A stretch of DNA of 20,178 nt from a virus, in IMG/VR virus record IMGVR_UViG_3300025000_000482, positions 1-20,178 of that record. The stretch is one strand, 5' to 3'. The translations under genes were made by a program, and so were the position numbers. Under the pieces are notes generated by a model. It was not told where the DNA came from and ran no database searches. It was given only the letters and a program-made list of their open reading frames with translations. Shown in pieces: positions 20,156 through 20,178 of this stretch. The stretch's first letter is position 1. Every line of letters begins with the position of its first letter.

Positions 20156-20178
20156 TTAACGCTTATAGACTATGAAAG

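Overview
The window looks like a temperate phage, or a phage-derived element, of a low-to-moderate GC Gram-positive host, most likely a member of Clostridia. The evidence is strong AGGAGG-type ribosome binding sites, some TTG and GTG starts, tightly overlapping ATGA gene junctions, and a packaging and head gene set typical of short-tailed (P22-like) viruses. No host gene is recognisable. The left edge cuts a tyrosine recombinase, and the right edge cuts the leader of a further gene.

Two divergent transcription units meet in the 17650-17842 interval. The leftward unit (minus strand) reads, in transcription order: a phage metallopeptidase (17649-17077) and a small-terminase-like protein (17074-16562); a roughly 700 bp gap without a convincing gene but rich in short palindromes; a nucleic-acid block (15778-11329) with a winged-helix-like protein next to two operator-like palindromes, a HAD phosphatase, an ERCC4 nuclease, a papain-like/C39-like protein, a DEDD exonuclease, zinc-ribbon and ribbon-helix-helix proteins and an HNH endonuclease; then the large terminase. 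The head module follows (9836-2578): structural and capsid-staple-like proteins, portal, scaffold, major capsid protein and a head-tail adaptor. After it come a fibre-like protein and several tiny genes, a terminator at 659-686, and the recombinase with its own leader. Intrinsic terminators behind the portal and capsid genes break the late unit into segments.

The rightward unit (plus strand) starts at a strong promoter (17842-17871) whose spacer is filled by a 19-bp palindrome. It encodes small unknown proteins and a RadC/JAB-domain protein. Its untranslated stretches are strikingly structured. The 5' leader folds as a three-way junction with a sarcin-ricin-like internal loop. The stretch before radC contains an ideal H-type pseudoknot. 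A GC-rich hairpin without a U-tract follows the stop codon in four places.

The most notable single observation is the large terminase. Its N-terminal 41 codons and the remaining 463 lie in different frames, joined by a +1 shift at GGA GGT TGA C. This resembles the release-factor-2 frameshift site: an internal Shine-Dalgarno sequence abutting UGA-C. The joined product restores a textbook Walker A region. No tape-measure, tail-hub, ejection or lysis gene is seen, so either those lie outside the window or this is a head-only element.
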